DNA of 64,000 nucleotides from Patagioenas fasciata (Eukaryota > Chordata > Aves > Columbiformes > Columbidae). The position numbers and the translations under genes were made by a program. Within the stretch, counting starts at the first letter, position 1. Each line of letters starts with the position of its first letter. Below, one piece after another: positions 35,742 to 48,035 of this stretch. The stretch lies in contig NC_092523.1 in NCBI RefSeq assembly GCF_037038585.1, positions 6,143,001-6,207,000 of the forward strand, given 5' to 3'. Below the pieces are notes generated by a model. The model was not told where the DNA came from. It did no database searches and saw only the letters and a program-made list of their open reading frames with translations.

Positions 35742-38700
35742 TTAACACTTTCTTCTCTCTCTAGCCACAAGATGGAAACACTATTATCCCGCTAGTCTGT
35801 TCTTACTCTTTCAAGTGAAATTTATTCCACCAATACACAGCCTCTGAAGTCCCATTTCTGTGGTAATAGATAGATTTTTCATTACCTCTTGACAAAATGC
35901 TTAATAGTACTGTTTATTTTACCCCACTCCAGGCAAAATAACTGGGAAGGAATAAGAACCAGATCCTAACAGCTATGAATCTTCAGTGTACTTTTCTTCT
36001 AGAACAATATAAGAAAACCCATATTTAGGCTGATATTTTTTCAAAGGTGCCTAAAACTTCCAGAAAGCAAAGTGTCATCTAAGCCAAGAACCTAACCTTT
36101 GGAGGCCCCTTTTCTATAGAAAAAAATCATTATTTCTATAATCATCATCTTTCCTGAACCCCAGTCTTGTGAAAATATCTTCAGATACAGAATATTTGAA
36201 ACAGAAAAATAAATTCTACCTTTTGCATTCTAGATGCAGAGCAATGTTTCTCTTTTTTGGCAGTACGGCAGGATAAGTTTCTATTTCCTTACACATGTAA
36301 CACATTGCACCCTTCACACATCACTTCTTCACTTACAATCATATGCTGCACCTTGTTTAGAAGCTCGCCTGAAAGAATGAGCTATCTACGCTGTCAAGAT
36401 TAATGTTTCCAATATTAAAATATCACAATGCTTTTGACTCAGAGACAGAATTAGTATTGACTTAAAATGAAGACTTCTATACAGATTTCTATCCCACATC
36501 ACTTTCTGTTGTAATGTTGAATCTTTGAAACAGTCAGTTCCACTTTGTTTCTGCCAGATGAAGAACATCTGACAACCAGCTGCATGGAAATTAAACCCTT
36601 GTTTTCATATAACAGTTTTATTGGTTTTGTGCTGAGTTAATATGACAAATGTGTTATAGCTGAAGTATTATAATGAATTGTACGAGTTTGTATTGGTTTG
36701 AAAGCATTTCTTCACCAAATTTGTACTCACATCATTAGCAAGTCAATACAAAAAGGAACCTAGGAAGAAAACTAATGTAGTATATGTTGTATTAGTCTCT
36801 TTCTCACTAGTGTCAGAAATTAATTGAAGCATGCACAAACAACTCGGGACAGTTCAGCTTCCACCCCGTGGTTGGAATAAGGGAACCCACACCAGAAAGC
36901 TTCTAAGGGACTCTGCCTCAGACACAGATGAGATAAATTCCTATATCAAAGCTAGGGGGAAATATAAACAAAATACATTACAGTTTACAGACCCTTACCT
37001 GTAACCTCTACAGGATGTTTATGTTGAAAAAACAGCTGAAGGGGAAACCCAGTTCTGAGAAACACAACCAGCAATGCCTTTTTCCTAAACATTAAAGTTC
37101 CTTGACTGGACTTTCAAAAGTATCACAAAGTGAACTTTCTGTCCAAAGCTCTCTCAGGGAGGACTCTTGTTTCTGTGATGTGGCTTTTCCAAAGTCCAAA
37201 GAGTAGTATTGTATTATACCTTTTCTTTCAGTGGAGTTGCTAATGGAAACACACTCCTAACCCAGGCATCCACTTTAGAAAAGTTTCAGAAATACGCTGT
37301 CTTTGAAATGACTACCATTGACTCAGACTTGTTTTCAGCTGGCTAACAAGCTCAGAAACTAACAACTGGTTAGGGTGGGCAGTCCTATAGCCATGTGGGT
37401 GTAACCTGCTCACCTAAGTTTAATCCCCTTAGGAGATCAAGTGGTGAAATGCTTGCTTTTAATTGCTTCACCTGGTTCTCTGTAGAACTGTAACACCAAT
37501 TCTCCCGTATCAGCCTGGAGAGATCAACACAGTGCTTCCCTTGTGAGAGACTGCAAGCACAGCTTGCTTTTCTTCAGTGATTTCACAGCATGTCCTTTGC
37601 CATTTGAAAGACTAAGCGTTTTTACTTATGTTCTCAAAACTAGAAGCTGCTTTTCCACCTTATCTGCAACTTTTACTTAGGAATAGTGCTTTCTACTTTG
37701 TGCCTGAACCCAGGACCAGCCCTGCAGGCCTTTTGAATCTTATTCACTAGGATGTCACCACGTACACCATACTTGAACCTCATGTAGCCTGATCTACAGT
37801 AATTACATATATTTTCAAAGGAGAAGAGTGGGAGCTGTTTACTAATGCCTTGAGCTTCTAGTTAGTAAATTTGGATTGCAAGAGAAAAGGCGTTGGAGCA
37901 ATCCCTAGGAAAAATGCAAATAAATCAAGTGGGCAATGTATTCAACAGAGCCCTTTCAAGTGACAAAAGTTACAACCTTCATATCATATCAATCATCTGA
38001 AGGTCTTTCCCAGCTTTATTCTTCAGCCACTGCTTCAAAGAAGGATCAGAAGTGTCTCATTCACTTTATATTAACCAGTTGCTCATTTAAATTCCTTTGC
38101 AGTCTAAAACTCTCAAACAAATGGGAAACACAGAAATACATAGGCTAAAATAGTTAAATACGTGAAAGTTTTTTTATACCAGGGAAATACTAGAAAAATA
38201 AGATTATAATCAGGCTAGTTTCCTGTAACTTAGATGTGCATTTTCCTACTTTTATATCCTTTAAGTTTCATTATCTGCAAATTTCATAGACACAGGTTTG
38301 ACTGGAGGCAGAGGGAACACTTAGGAGAAAGAAGTGAGCAGCTTCAAGCTGTGATTACAAGATATTCCAAAGGCCTTTACTGATCCTCCAGCTTACTCTG
38401 GTTCTAATCTCCTATTCGTTTTTCTTCTAAAAAGCCACAACTTTGTTTTTATGCTCCAATAGCAACACTAATGGATGAATCAATTTTAAAAGCCGTGTGT
38501 ATTGTATCTGGACAGTAATAAAGTAGTATGCACAGAGCAATCTAATTTTACCCTGAATAATAAATTTAATTATATTGGTCAATAATGCTAAACCGTTACA
38601 ACACGGTGTGATGGATTTGAAGACAAAAGTATCAGTAGATGTAGCTGATTCTTGTTACGATGGTTCATTTGAATATTTGTAAGGGGCAAAAATTAAGGTA

Positions 38701-39360
38701 CAATAAATCAGGAGTATTACAAGTAATGGGAGGTGGGAAATGCAAACAGTCACTCAGAAAACTAATTATTTATATGGATTAAAACTCAATTCTAATTACC
38801 AGGATTTATGCTAAACAAGACATAGACTTTCTTAAGTATTGTAAACTATATAGTCTAGTTTATACTGCTCAAGTGAGAATCTGAGCTTCTCACACCCAAT
38901 TCTGACACAGACTGGCTTTGGATAGATGGTGAGATTAATTTATTTGTACCACAAATGAAATATTTCTCACTGGAACTGCTAGTCTCTGCTAATTTCTCTG
39001 ATGTTTCCCATTCCATGTTTCTATTAACTTCAGAAAAAATATTCATTGGCCCATCTGTACTGCACTTCTGATGCCTGGACACCAATTTCCCTATTAGCTG
39101 TTGTTTTGGGTGATAAACTGTAGCAGCTGAGTAATGGATCCAGCCTCCTTTCTGATGGTTTTGCCTTGAATGTCGTAAAGGGGTTTGCCAGAGCTAAGGA
39201 CAGTGTTATGTAAAATCGCTCAATATTAATTGATTATCAAATTCCAGACATCCAAGTCTAGTTAGGGCATTCCTAGAATACAGAAGCCCTCTCAGCAACT
39301 TGGCAGAAGTTTTTGGGACAGTTTCCTAGTGATTTTTGTCTGTAATTTCCGTGCAAACCC

Positions 39361-39435
39361 CCACAATGATTATATCCGTATACGCGTATATATATATATA
39401 TATACGCGTATATATATACATATATGCACACACAT
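39361..39435. repeat. TA-rich microsatellite with a 34-bp perfect palindrome
   Basis: A (TA)n run is bounded on both sides by ACGCGT (39382-39387 and 39404-39409). Bases 39379-39412 form a perfect self-complementary palindrome. The tract continues into tatatatacatatatgcacacacatac. It is likely to extrude a cruciform and to be length-variable. Confidence 0.88.
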
Positions 39436-40698
39436 ACATCAAGGCACAGCTCTAGGAACTCTCCATCTTTAGAAATGGGAATAGGTAAGTGGGAACAGAG
39501 TAAAGGTCTGATGACCCAACATGGAGTGACAGGTTTTGCTTTTCATAATATGTGTACTCTTTCTATTAAAAATCCAAAACCAACTAGTAAATAATAGTGT
39601 TAAAATGAAAGACATATAATAGATAGGAGAGATGCATGTAAATAGAATGATAATATATTTCACAACCTTTGCTTCGTCAACACTTTGAGAATATTTGTCT
39701 TCACATTAATGTCATTATATATCAACAGCTTCAATCCACTTTTTCCCCTCCAATTCCTCAGCACCCCAAAAATGTACCATTATCTTTAATTAATTTGAGC
39801 GATTTCCAATACTTATTTTCCTTATTATTTTACAGACTTATTGGGAGGAGAAGAGGATGAAGGACACAGAGAAAGTTATTTTTTTTTACTGTAAATGTAT
39901 TTGTTAGGATTTCATTATTTTTAATAAAAGCTTGATCATGTTCTAAGGGTGATTGTCTTCCAAGAAAAATTCAGTTTTCAAATCTTATGCTCCAAATGTA
40001 AAACCATGTTTAGTATCTGAGTGTGACAGGGTTCTCCGAACACCCATCTTTATGCTTTCTCTTTCAATAAATAATAAAAAAATCTATTCAATGAAACAAT
40101 ATTCGTGTGTTCAGTGTAACTAGCATCCTAGCATTTTCAGTGATGACAATATCATTTTGTCTCCTTTACATTTCACTTGCGGGTTCTGGAAAGGGGCCTG
40201 ACCAGAAACACCTCTAGCACAGACACTGCTCTGTGGCTGATAAGGATGAAGGCAGCTTTCTGAATGCTTCTGGTTGATTTGGGCTGCACTGACTGAGCAT
40301 TCCAGGTAACAGGGATGCATCTGGCAATGCACATTTTGGCACTGGTTGCAGACCAACCATTGCTGGTGGATAGACCTCATCATCACTGAAGTTTAACATC
40401 TCACAATAATCAGCATTATCCTCCTGTCAACCCCATGACAAGGGGGAAGAAAGATGCCTGTTTACTCTTAACCTTCTATGATTTATTGTGTCTGCAATAT
40501 GAGAAAGGGATGCAGATGTCTTTTAATCAGTCAGAGGCTGGGGATGGAGTGCCCCCACTGTACAATGTGTTGCTGGTCTATAAAGCAATGGGTGTCAGGC
40601 ACCAGAGGACAGGGCATTAAGTTACCAAATGTAGAAACAACAAAAGCTATCCTAGGTCAAAACAGTGAAACATGTGATTCACAGTTAAGCTGCAGACA

Positions 40699-41310
40699 GA
40701 ATCACAGACTGGTTGGGGTTGGAAGGGACCTCTGGAGATCATCCAGTCCAACCCACCTGCTAAAGCAGGTTCACCAGAGCAGATCACACAGGAAGGTGTC
40801 CAGGCGGGTTTGAATGTCTCCAGAGAAGGAGACTCCACAGCCTCTCTGGGCAGCCTGGGCCAGGCTCTGGCACCTCCCAGTAAAGAACTTTCTCCTCATA
40901 TTCAGATGGAACCTTCTGTGCTTCATCTGTGCCCATTGCCCCTCATTCTGTCATTGGGCACCAGTAAAAGGAGTCTGGTCCATCCTCTTGACACCCACCC
41001 TGGAGATATTTATGAACATTGATGAGATCCCCTCTCAGCTTCTCTTCTCCAGGCTGAACAGACTCAGCTCTCTCAGCCTCTCCTCATAAGAAAGATGCTC
41101 CAGACCCCTAAGCATCTTTGTAGCTTTCCCTGGATTCCCTCCAGTAATCCCTTGTCCTTCTTAAACTGGGGAGCCCAGAACTGGACACAGTTCTCCAGAT
41201 GTGGCCTCACCAGGGCAGAGCAGAAGGGGAGGAACCTCCCTCGACCTGCTGGTCACACTTTTCCTAATGCACCCCAAGTACCATTTGCCTTTTTGGTGAG
41301 GCAGTTCAGA
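40699..41310 (-). mobile_element. CR1 retrotransposon, older 5'-truncated copy
   Basis: The plus strand begins with cagaatcacagactggttggggttggaagggacc and proceeds as the reverse complement of CR1 3' UTR and ORF2 C-terminal sequence, parallel to the copies at 17341 and 33461 but much more diverged. Reading frames are broken by small insertions and deletions. Terminal repeats are degenerate. Its 3' end sequence indicates a different CR1 subfamily. The upstream limit, near gaggcagttcag, is approximate. Confidence 0.9.
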
Positions 41311-41698
41311 CAGGTATGGGCCACTGGTGGGGCAGCATTTTGTCTTAGATTTTTCAGTTCATAAATTACCAAGGCAGTGCAGAAGTGTGGAGCATGACCA
41401 TGATATGTTTTATGTCACAGGCTCTATAAAGTGACCAAGTTTCCAAAGTTTTCCAAGCAGAAGCTTCAGAAGGGGGGATGTAAAGGTGACATAAGACTGA
41501 CTAGGTCTAATATATTTTAAAAATTATAATCATACCAGTGTGTTGCAAAGTTAATTTTGGGTATTTTATTTATATAGTGCAAGAAAAATAGGTAAGAAAT
41601 CCCAGCTGCTTGTTATGCTTTTCTCAGGAATCATTTGAAAACTCAACTAACTGTTCCAGGGTGCATCACAGAAATGTGGAATACCCTGGTAATTTGTC
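41311..41698. other. Short unique non-coding stretch
   Basis: No gene or repeat is recognised between the old CR1 and the candidate LTR. The last eight bases (aatttgtc) may be one arm of the LTR's target duplication. Confidence 0.4.
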
Positions 41699-42031
41699 TG
41701 TCGCAATTGAGACAGACAAACAACGTAGACCAAGTTCTTAAGTACAAACAGCAGTCTCCATTTATTGCCACAAATGCCTTTTCATATAGTCTTTACCAGC
41801 TCAAGTGTCTTTTTGCTGTTGGTTACAGACTGCAATAGTAACGAATCATTGGCTAGTTTTGCCAATGTCAGTGTTACTCTTTTACTCCCTTCTTTCTCAC
41901 GGGTACACCTTAAAATCTCCAGATAGTCCTTTACTCTTGTCTTTCTCATGGGTAGGCCTTAATATCTTCAAGGTTAATTTCTGTTTCCATACCCTCTGTC
42001 ATGGAATCCATGGACCTGCCATAGTTTCCCA
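41699..42031 (-). mobile_element. Candidate solo LTR, alpha/beta-retrovirus-like
   Basis: Read on the minus strand the segment is 333 bases, starts TG and ends CA. It has a CAAT-like box (tagccaatga), a TATA-like actatatgaaaagg and, about 20 bases on, the polyadenylation signal aataaa. A U5-like tail then ends in caattgcgaca. The close TATA-to-AATAAA spacing and the length resemble compact avian retroviral LTRs. Flanks aatttgtc (41691-41698) and tatttgtc (42032-42039) match at seven of eight bases and may be the target duplication. An internal direct repeat of about 40 bases (41879-41917 and 41931-41969) could be duplicated enhancer sequence. There is no viral coding sequence nearby. Family and ends are inferred. 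Confidence 0.55.
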
Positions 42032-45000
42032 TATTTGTCTCATATTTTGGAGTATTTAATGCTTTATTTCTGGTTGGTTTTGTTTTTTTTTTTTATTTTC
42101 ACAAGCCGGGCTTGGGTTTTATTGTGCTTTTTAAATTACCCTGCTCTTACACCAACTTTTCTACAAAACGAGAAGATGTTAACTCCATGCTAGGATAGCT
42201 GGAGCTGTAGATGGTAGTTACCAAAGGGAGGCACCCGCACTTCAGAGATAATCCTTATTCAATGCATTACTGAGTTGCAGTTCCTACAGAGTTCTCAGGA
42301 CTTTCCTAAGTTTCTGCAGTCTCTAGAGTCTGACCCCACTGACTTATATTTGTCAAGATGCTTCCCCGCACCTCCTATAATTGATGTGACTGGGACTTGG
42401 TCATAATTTGATATGCAACAAAAAACTGTCCAAACACATGAAACATCTTAAGAAAATGTTCAGATAAGGTATGATTCGCTTTGATTCACTTTGTCCTCTT
42501 CCCTTCCTTAAAACATCAGCTGCCTTTAAAGACTCAGCAGTCTATACAAGGAACAAAGTTAAATTTGACAAGCAAACTTCATCTTGGAGATTTAATGATA
42601 TTTCTGTGCTCTGTTCAACGCTGCTAACTTATAAAACAAGGGGTTTTTATGTAAATGAAGAGTAAATTATTTAAAAAGAAAGTTATAGACTAGACTTTGG
42701 GCACCAATATGCTCAACATTACAGTCACTGCAGAGTTATTGGGAGAAGGATCTTGCTTAAATACAAAATCTGTTGCTTCTGAAGTTGTAGAAGATGACGA
42801 AAATCTTTTGACTAGAAAAGAAGCCTTGAAACAAACCTTGAAAAAGAGCACTCTTATAACATCTGTGTATTGAACAAGACACAGGGAAAGAAATTAAGAC
42901 AAAGAGCCCACATATAAGAGCCTTGTGTGCTGATGAACAGGATGTTCTCGCGGAACTCACAAACTGGGTTGGTAGCCTCCTCTCTTAGCGTAGATGTCTC
43001 AGGATAAACATCTAGAATTGAGCTTGCTCTCTGAACTCCCTTTCTAATCAGTGGAGAGAAATGGGTCCTCCTCACAAGACATTTATTTCACCCATTTTAG
43101 ACATCTGATTCCCAGAAGTGCCTGTATCTCCCTCCATTAGAAAAAATATTGCTGAGTAGACATCAGGATCTTATCTAAAGTTGAGTAAACCAAATTTCTG
43201 TTCTTTATTTCTCTGTGCAGTGTGCACCACTCTCTGATGATAAACAAATCCATGAGTGACATTTTCATCAGCAATTGAGAAACTATAATTAGAGAATACA
43301 AGGATGACTCAACTTCCACTCCAGCTTCCCTCCAGGCAGGCATGATCTGCTGTAAAAGTCTAATTCCCTTCCAGCCTCTTCATCAGGAAAATTCTTACTG
43401 TCATTATAGCCCTTGTGCTATTGCTTCACAGAAAGGTTGATCACCATAATTGCATTTTTGCCCAGAAAGCGGATGCCTCTCTAAACTGAAGAAGTATAGA
43501 AGCAACCGGAAAGAGATTAGACTTTTCACTTGCTTGTGACTGAATGGGAATATTTAAACTACAGCAGCAGGAAGATTAAAAGCAGAAAAACTTTAATATT
43601 GTGCACTGCGCCCTGCACAAAGAGCAATGATGTGGGATACTGATCATTACTGTGCAAAGTCATTTCACAGTATGTTGATCCTGCAAGATCACAAGGGATT
43701 GTGTGCGGTTGGTTGGACTTTCCTTACAACTACAAGATGGTCGCCTGTAAAGCAGCTCAGTTGCTTAACTTCCAGTTAACTTTCAGTTAAGTTTTGAATT
43801 TAGATCTGCAAGATAAAGAGTTTAAGTCTACAAGTCGCTGTCAGCCTTACTCTCCAAATGCAATAGCTCAAATATATGCTATGCTTACAGTGAGACTTCT
43901 TATAGGTAGTTGCTGCATCGTACCTTTATTAGCAGCTCTGAAACATGTATGTGTCTGTCACTAAACCCGGGAGTCCTTTAGGGGACTTTTAAGTTGCCTT
44001 CTGTAAGTGACAATGATGAATAACAGACCAGGAAACCTTATATAAGCATTTCAATGAAATGACAGGTGCCGGGTTGTGATGACAGGAACTAGAAGGTGCA
44101 CAGGTGGAACCCTTTGCTGACAGTGAACAGCACTGAGCTGTTTCCAAAATCAGCACTATTAGATTTGACCACAGGGGAAAGAGAAAGATCTGCTTGATCT
44201 TTTTGTTGTGTTCATTCAGGAAAAGCTTCAGGAGGTTTGCCACGGATTGCAATGTAGCATGTGCATTTTTCAGCTCCTTTCATAGAAATGCATAGTTTTA
44301 GGTTCCAATCTGCTCAGTATTTGTATTTGTCCAGCTATCACACAGACACTTGTTTCTCACAATGGGGGGTATGGTATCTGAACTGAGACAAACAGAAGTT
44401 CTATTAGGTAAAATGGTCTCTATGTGACAAGAATCACAAATATATGAGCCTTATCTGCAGAGCCTTTTCTTTGGCTACTGGTGTTCATCAGAATTCAAAC
44501 TGAAAATACTGTCAATCTATACATTAACTCCATTTCATCATACGATGGAAAAAGACTTTTTTATCTCCTTTTACATTGTTCCAACTTTGAAAACTAAAGG
44601 CAGAGTGTGTAGAGATCGGGATGCCCCATGAAAGCTCTTGAAGCAGAACTGTAATAGAAAAGGGAAGAAGTCTGGAAGGCAAATGCATGTGAGAGAGAGA
44701 ACTATCTTGGATTTCAGACAAGAAAGCCAATTGGCATGTTTAGAGCACTCCAGCCTCCAGCTATTTCTCGATGTTGAAAGGAGCCAGGATTGCAAGGGTC
44801 AGTTTAAAGGCCTTTTCTTCTGGGGATAAAAATGAGTTTCCATCTGGAGTGACCACTCTGCTATGCTTTCACAAGCAGATTGTGAAGCTATCTCACTTTG
44901 CATAACCTTGATGATTGTTCCTTTTTTTGTTAGTATCAAAGAAGAGAAACTGAGGTAGCTCCTATTTCATACTTCTTACGTGAAAGGAAATAATTCTGGA

Positions 45001-45789
45001 TGCCATAAAAACTCTTGTTGCTACAGACACTGTAAAATCAGACCATCAAAATATTTCTGTGGGCTTAAATAAGGATAACCTTTGGAAGAAATTATAATAT
45101 AAAAAATTCATTGGTTGAGAAGTACACAATAATTCTGTGCCGCCTCTGAAATAATCTGGTTTACTGATGACAGAAAAGAAGATTTAGCAAAAAGTAGTAA
45201 CTGAGGAATAAGCTTGAATAAGCATGAATCTAGGAAAGATACTAAGACAGCCAGATTCCTTCTGAACTATGTGCTTGTTAGTGTTGAAGATATTCCCTAG
45301 TGTAATGGTTTTACTATGTACACACACCAGTGCAGGATCTCTATCTGTAGCAGAGACAGAAGTGAGTATTAAATATAAATACGTTTTTTTCACAGTCAGG
45401 AACACTTAGTTTTATATAGCAGCTGCATTTACAATAATAGTCTCCTTCCCAGAATACTGGTCAAGAGTAATGTCTTCTGATGAGTAGAAGGCTGTTTATT
45501 CTTAAATCACTCCTCATCACAATCCAAAATCAGTTTTCCCTGGAGTGTGACACACACAAAAAATTTATGGAACTTACAAATCTTATTTTTTCCAATCTGT
45601 ACCTCTTCTTCAGGACAGGAAAGACTTATGCATAGCACTAAAAAGCTATAGATCAGCACCACAGAGGTCAGGACAATGTGAAAACATTCTATTATAAAAG
45701 GTTTGCCATTGCAACACTTTTGATAGCAGCTTCAACAAAGTTTGGGATCCATGCTGCTGAATGCTCAAGTTGCAATATGGGAAATTCTG
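42032..45789. other. Unique non-coding DNA
   Basis: No gene or interspersed repeat is recognised. A run of T near 42083-42093 is the only conspicuous simple sequence. Confidence 0.5.
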
Positions 45790-45897
45790 ATGAGATTTAA
45801 GGAAAAATACTTTTGCTTTGAGGATGGTAAAATGCTGAAAAACAGGCCAAGACTGTGGAATCTCCATCTTTGGAGATTATGGAACTGCCCCAGATTA
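45790..45897 (+). mobile_element. Old CR1 scrap, ORF2 C-terminus
   Basis: The plus strand reads gatttaaggaaaaatactttt, then gaggatggtaaaatgctgaaaaacaggcc and tgtggaatctccatctttggagatta. This parallels the CR1 sense segment encoding the last 50 residues or so of ORF2, including the gtggagtctccatccctggagat block. It is diverged and internally deleted. Confidence 0.65.
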
Positions 45898-46574
45898 ATA
45901 AGAGATGTGTCTTCTTATTTTATGGAAGACTGCAGCAAAATCAAGTAGTTGCACAGGCATGTTCCTTCATAATCAGGTATGCAGAACTGTTCATGCTAGT
46001 AGCCTGTATTGAACATAATTATTATTTTGTTAACATTAAATGAAAATAGAGCTGTATTTTCTTTCTCTTTGCTCTAGTAACTTTGTTACTTCGCTTTGAT
46101 CTCTTACGTGCCCTTCTGGCTCAGTTGTAATTTGGGTGTGACACTGTATCATAACCATTAGGCTACTATAAATTCTAAAAAAAAAATAAAAATACATTTA
46201 GTTACATGTGCTGCTCACAATTGACAAGATATTCCTATGATTACCCTGTAAAATGTCAGCAGTTTTCTCGTCAGTCAACTTGATTTGAACAGGGGATTCC
46301 CTCATGCTATGTTTTCATACATTTCTGAATGAGAACTAACCACATATTAAGTCCTGTTCTGAAAGAAAGAAACTATTTTCACCCAACTTCTTTTTGCTGC
46401 TGTTGCCATAGTCTCCAATTTATGCATGCTTAAAGATGGTGTAAGCCATGAGCAATGTATTATCACTTGTATTGGTTAGACAACTGATAAAATAATAATT
46501 GGTCTCCTTCTTACTATCTCAGTTTCTTTCATAATATTGGGGAGAGGAATGTGCCCACTTCCAAACGTTTGGGG

Positions 46575-46608
46575 TTTTTGTTTGTTTCTTTGTTTGTTTG
46601 TTTGTTTT
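46575..46608. repeat. (TTTG)n microsatellite
   Basis: Interrupted tttg units run into a T stretch and then aaaaaacaaaag. Confidence 0.85.
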
Positions 46609-47254
46609 AAAAAACAAAAGGTTTAGCTCTTTCTTGATGCTTTTACTTGATGCTCCATTCCTAGGGAGTATCACCTCCCCATTTAATTTTGCTAGTTTCA
46701 TTGGCATAAGCTGTCCCCAAAAGATTCATTCTTTATTCAGAGTATTCTCCTTCTGCCAGATGGTCTGGCTTAATTCAGGTTTCTGTGGGAAAGTGTGATA
46801 TTTTCCCTTCAGAGATCATTGATCCAACATCCATGAAAAACAGATGATCTCCTTCCATGGACAGGGTAGTAGACTCATAGGTTTTAAGGACAAAATAAGC
46901 CATTTTTCTAAACAAATCTGTGTTATTGCACAGCGTATAGTATCTTTTGTACCTGTGTTGGTCTTTGACTGTAATGCTTTCTGTGTTCCTCTGAATTGCT
47001 TGGGGTTTTTTCCATTCATTATATCGGGATGAGAGGCTCCTTAAGTTGGTTAGATGCTAAAAACAGATAGTCTGACAACTTCACGGTATTACCAACACTT
47101 ACTAGTTTTGAAGGTGTCTACTTTAGTGATTTTGAACATTGTGGTCATTTCTTCCACATGAATTCTCAAACATTCTGCTTTCAAGAAGCTGCTTTGTCCA
47201 GCCAGTAAGTTCATGCCACTCCAAGCGTTTATTTCTAAATCCCAGCATGTTTAC

Positions 47255-47271
47255 TATATATATATATATAT
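47255..47271. repeat. (TA)n microsatellite
   Basis: About eight uninterrupted TA units in unique sequence. Confidence 0.85.
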
Positions 47272-47969
47272 TTGGCTGGGACTGAGGACTGATCACAGTC
47301 TAGAATGTTCATCTCTACACAGTTAGATAGCTGCAGAGGAAAATGTCTTTTGAAAATCCTCAGGCTCTTCCTGTCACTCATGCTCTTTGCTATTGACACC
47401 AATCAAATCTTTTTTGTATTTCTTCCAAAAGAAATAACGTGTGTTGTGCTGTGTTCTTTGTTTTTCTGCTGCTTATTTATACAGAAGACACGGGAATTCC
47501 TGATTCAACTGTGAATAGAATAAAACATCAATCAACAAGTTAAAAAACTTGTAGACAAAGAAGAGCAAAAGTAGAAGAAAACAGAGGGTAAATGATAGAT
47601 AGTGGGGAAACAGAGTGGAGGAAAGCAACAACAATTTGAAAGATTAAGAATAAATGGGGAAAAAAAGGTTCCATATAAGGATACAGTTGTAGATCTTGAC
47701 ATACTTTTTCTGTCTTTCACAGTGTGCACTATATCCATATTTCAAAAGCTTTCTGTAATACTTCAGAGAAATATTGTTCTTCCAGCAACATCATTGAATG
47801 TCTGATTTAGTAAATGAAGCTATTTGGGACACAACTGTCCTACCGTTCTTCATACTGTTTTTCTTATGTAAAGAATGAAGGAAGAAAAAAAAGTACAAAA
47901 AGAAAGAAACAAACACCACAGAGGTGAAAAATATTCTGCAAATTCCACAGAAAGAGACAGATAGAGATA

Positions 47970-48035
47970 CCTGGGTCAGATCTGCGGTCCATCAAGGCAG
48001 CATCCTGTTCCACAGATTGTCCATAGTATAGATCA
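47970..48035 (-). mobile_element. Ancient CR1-type 3' end relic
   Basis: The plus strand has ctgggtcagat, cggtccatcaaggcagcatcctgt and ccacagattgtccatagtat. This resembles the reverse complement of the 3' end of old sauropsid CR1 groups, the same type as the terminus near 25960-26003 but on the opposite strand. It is short and diverged. Confidence 0.55.

Larger units (their letters stand above)
34248..40698. other. Unique AT-rich DNA
   Basis: No gene is recognised. Contents include a possible MIR-like relic at 35679-35741 and the TA-rich palindromic repeat at 39361-39435. The remainder shows only short chance reading frames. Confidence 0.5.
45898..47969. other. Unique non-coding DNA with simple repeats
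   Basis: Apart from a (TTTG)n tract at 46575-46608 and a (TA)n tract at 47255-47271, nothing is recognised. Confidence 0.5.
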
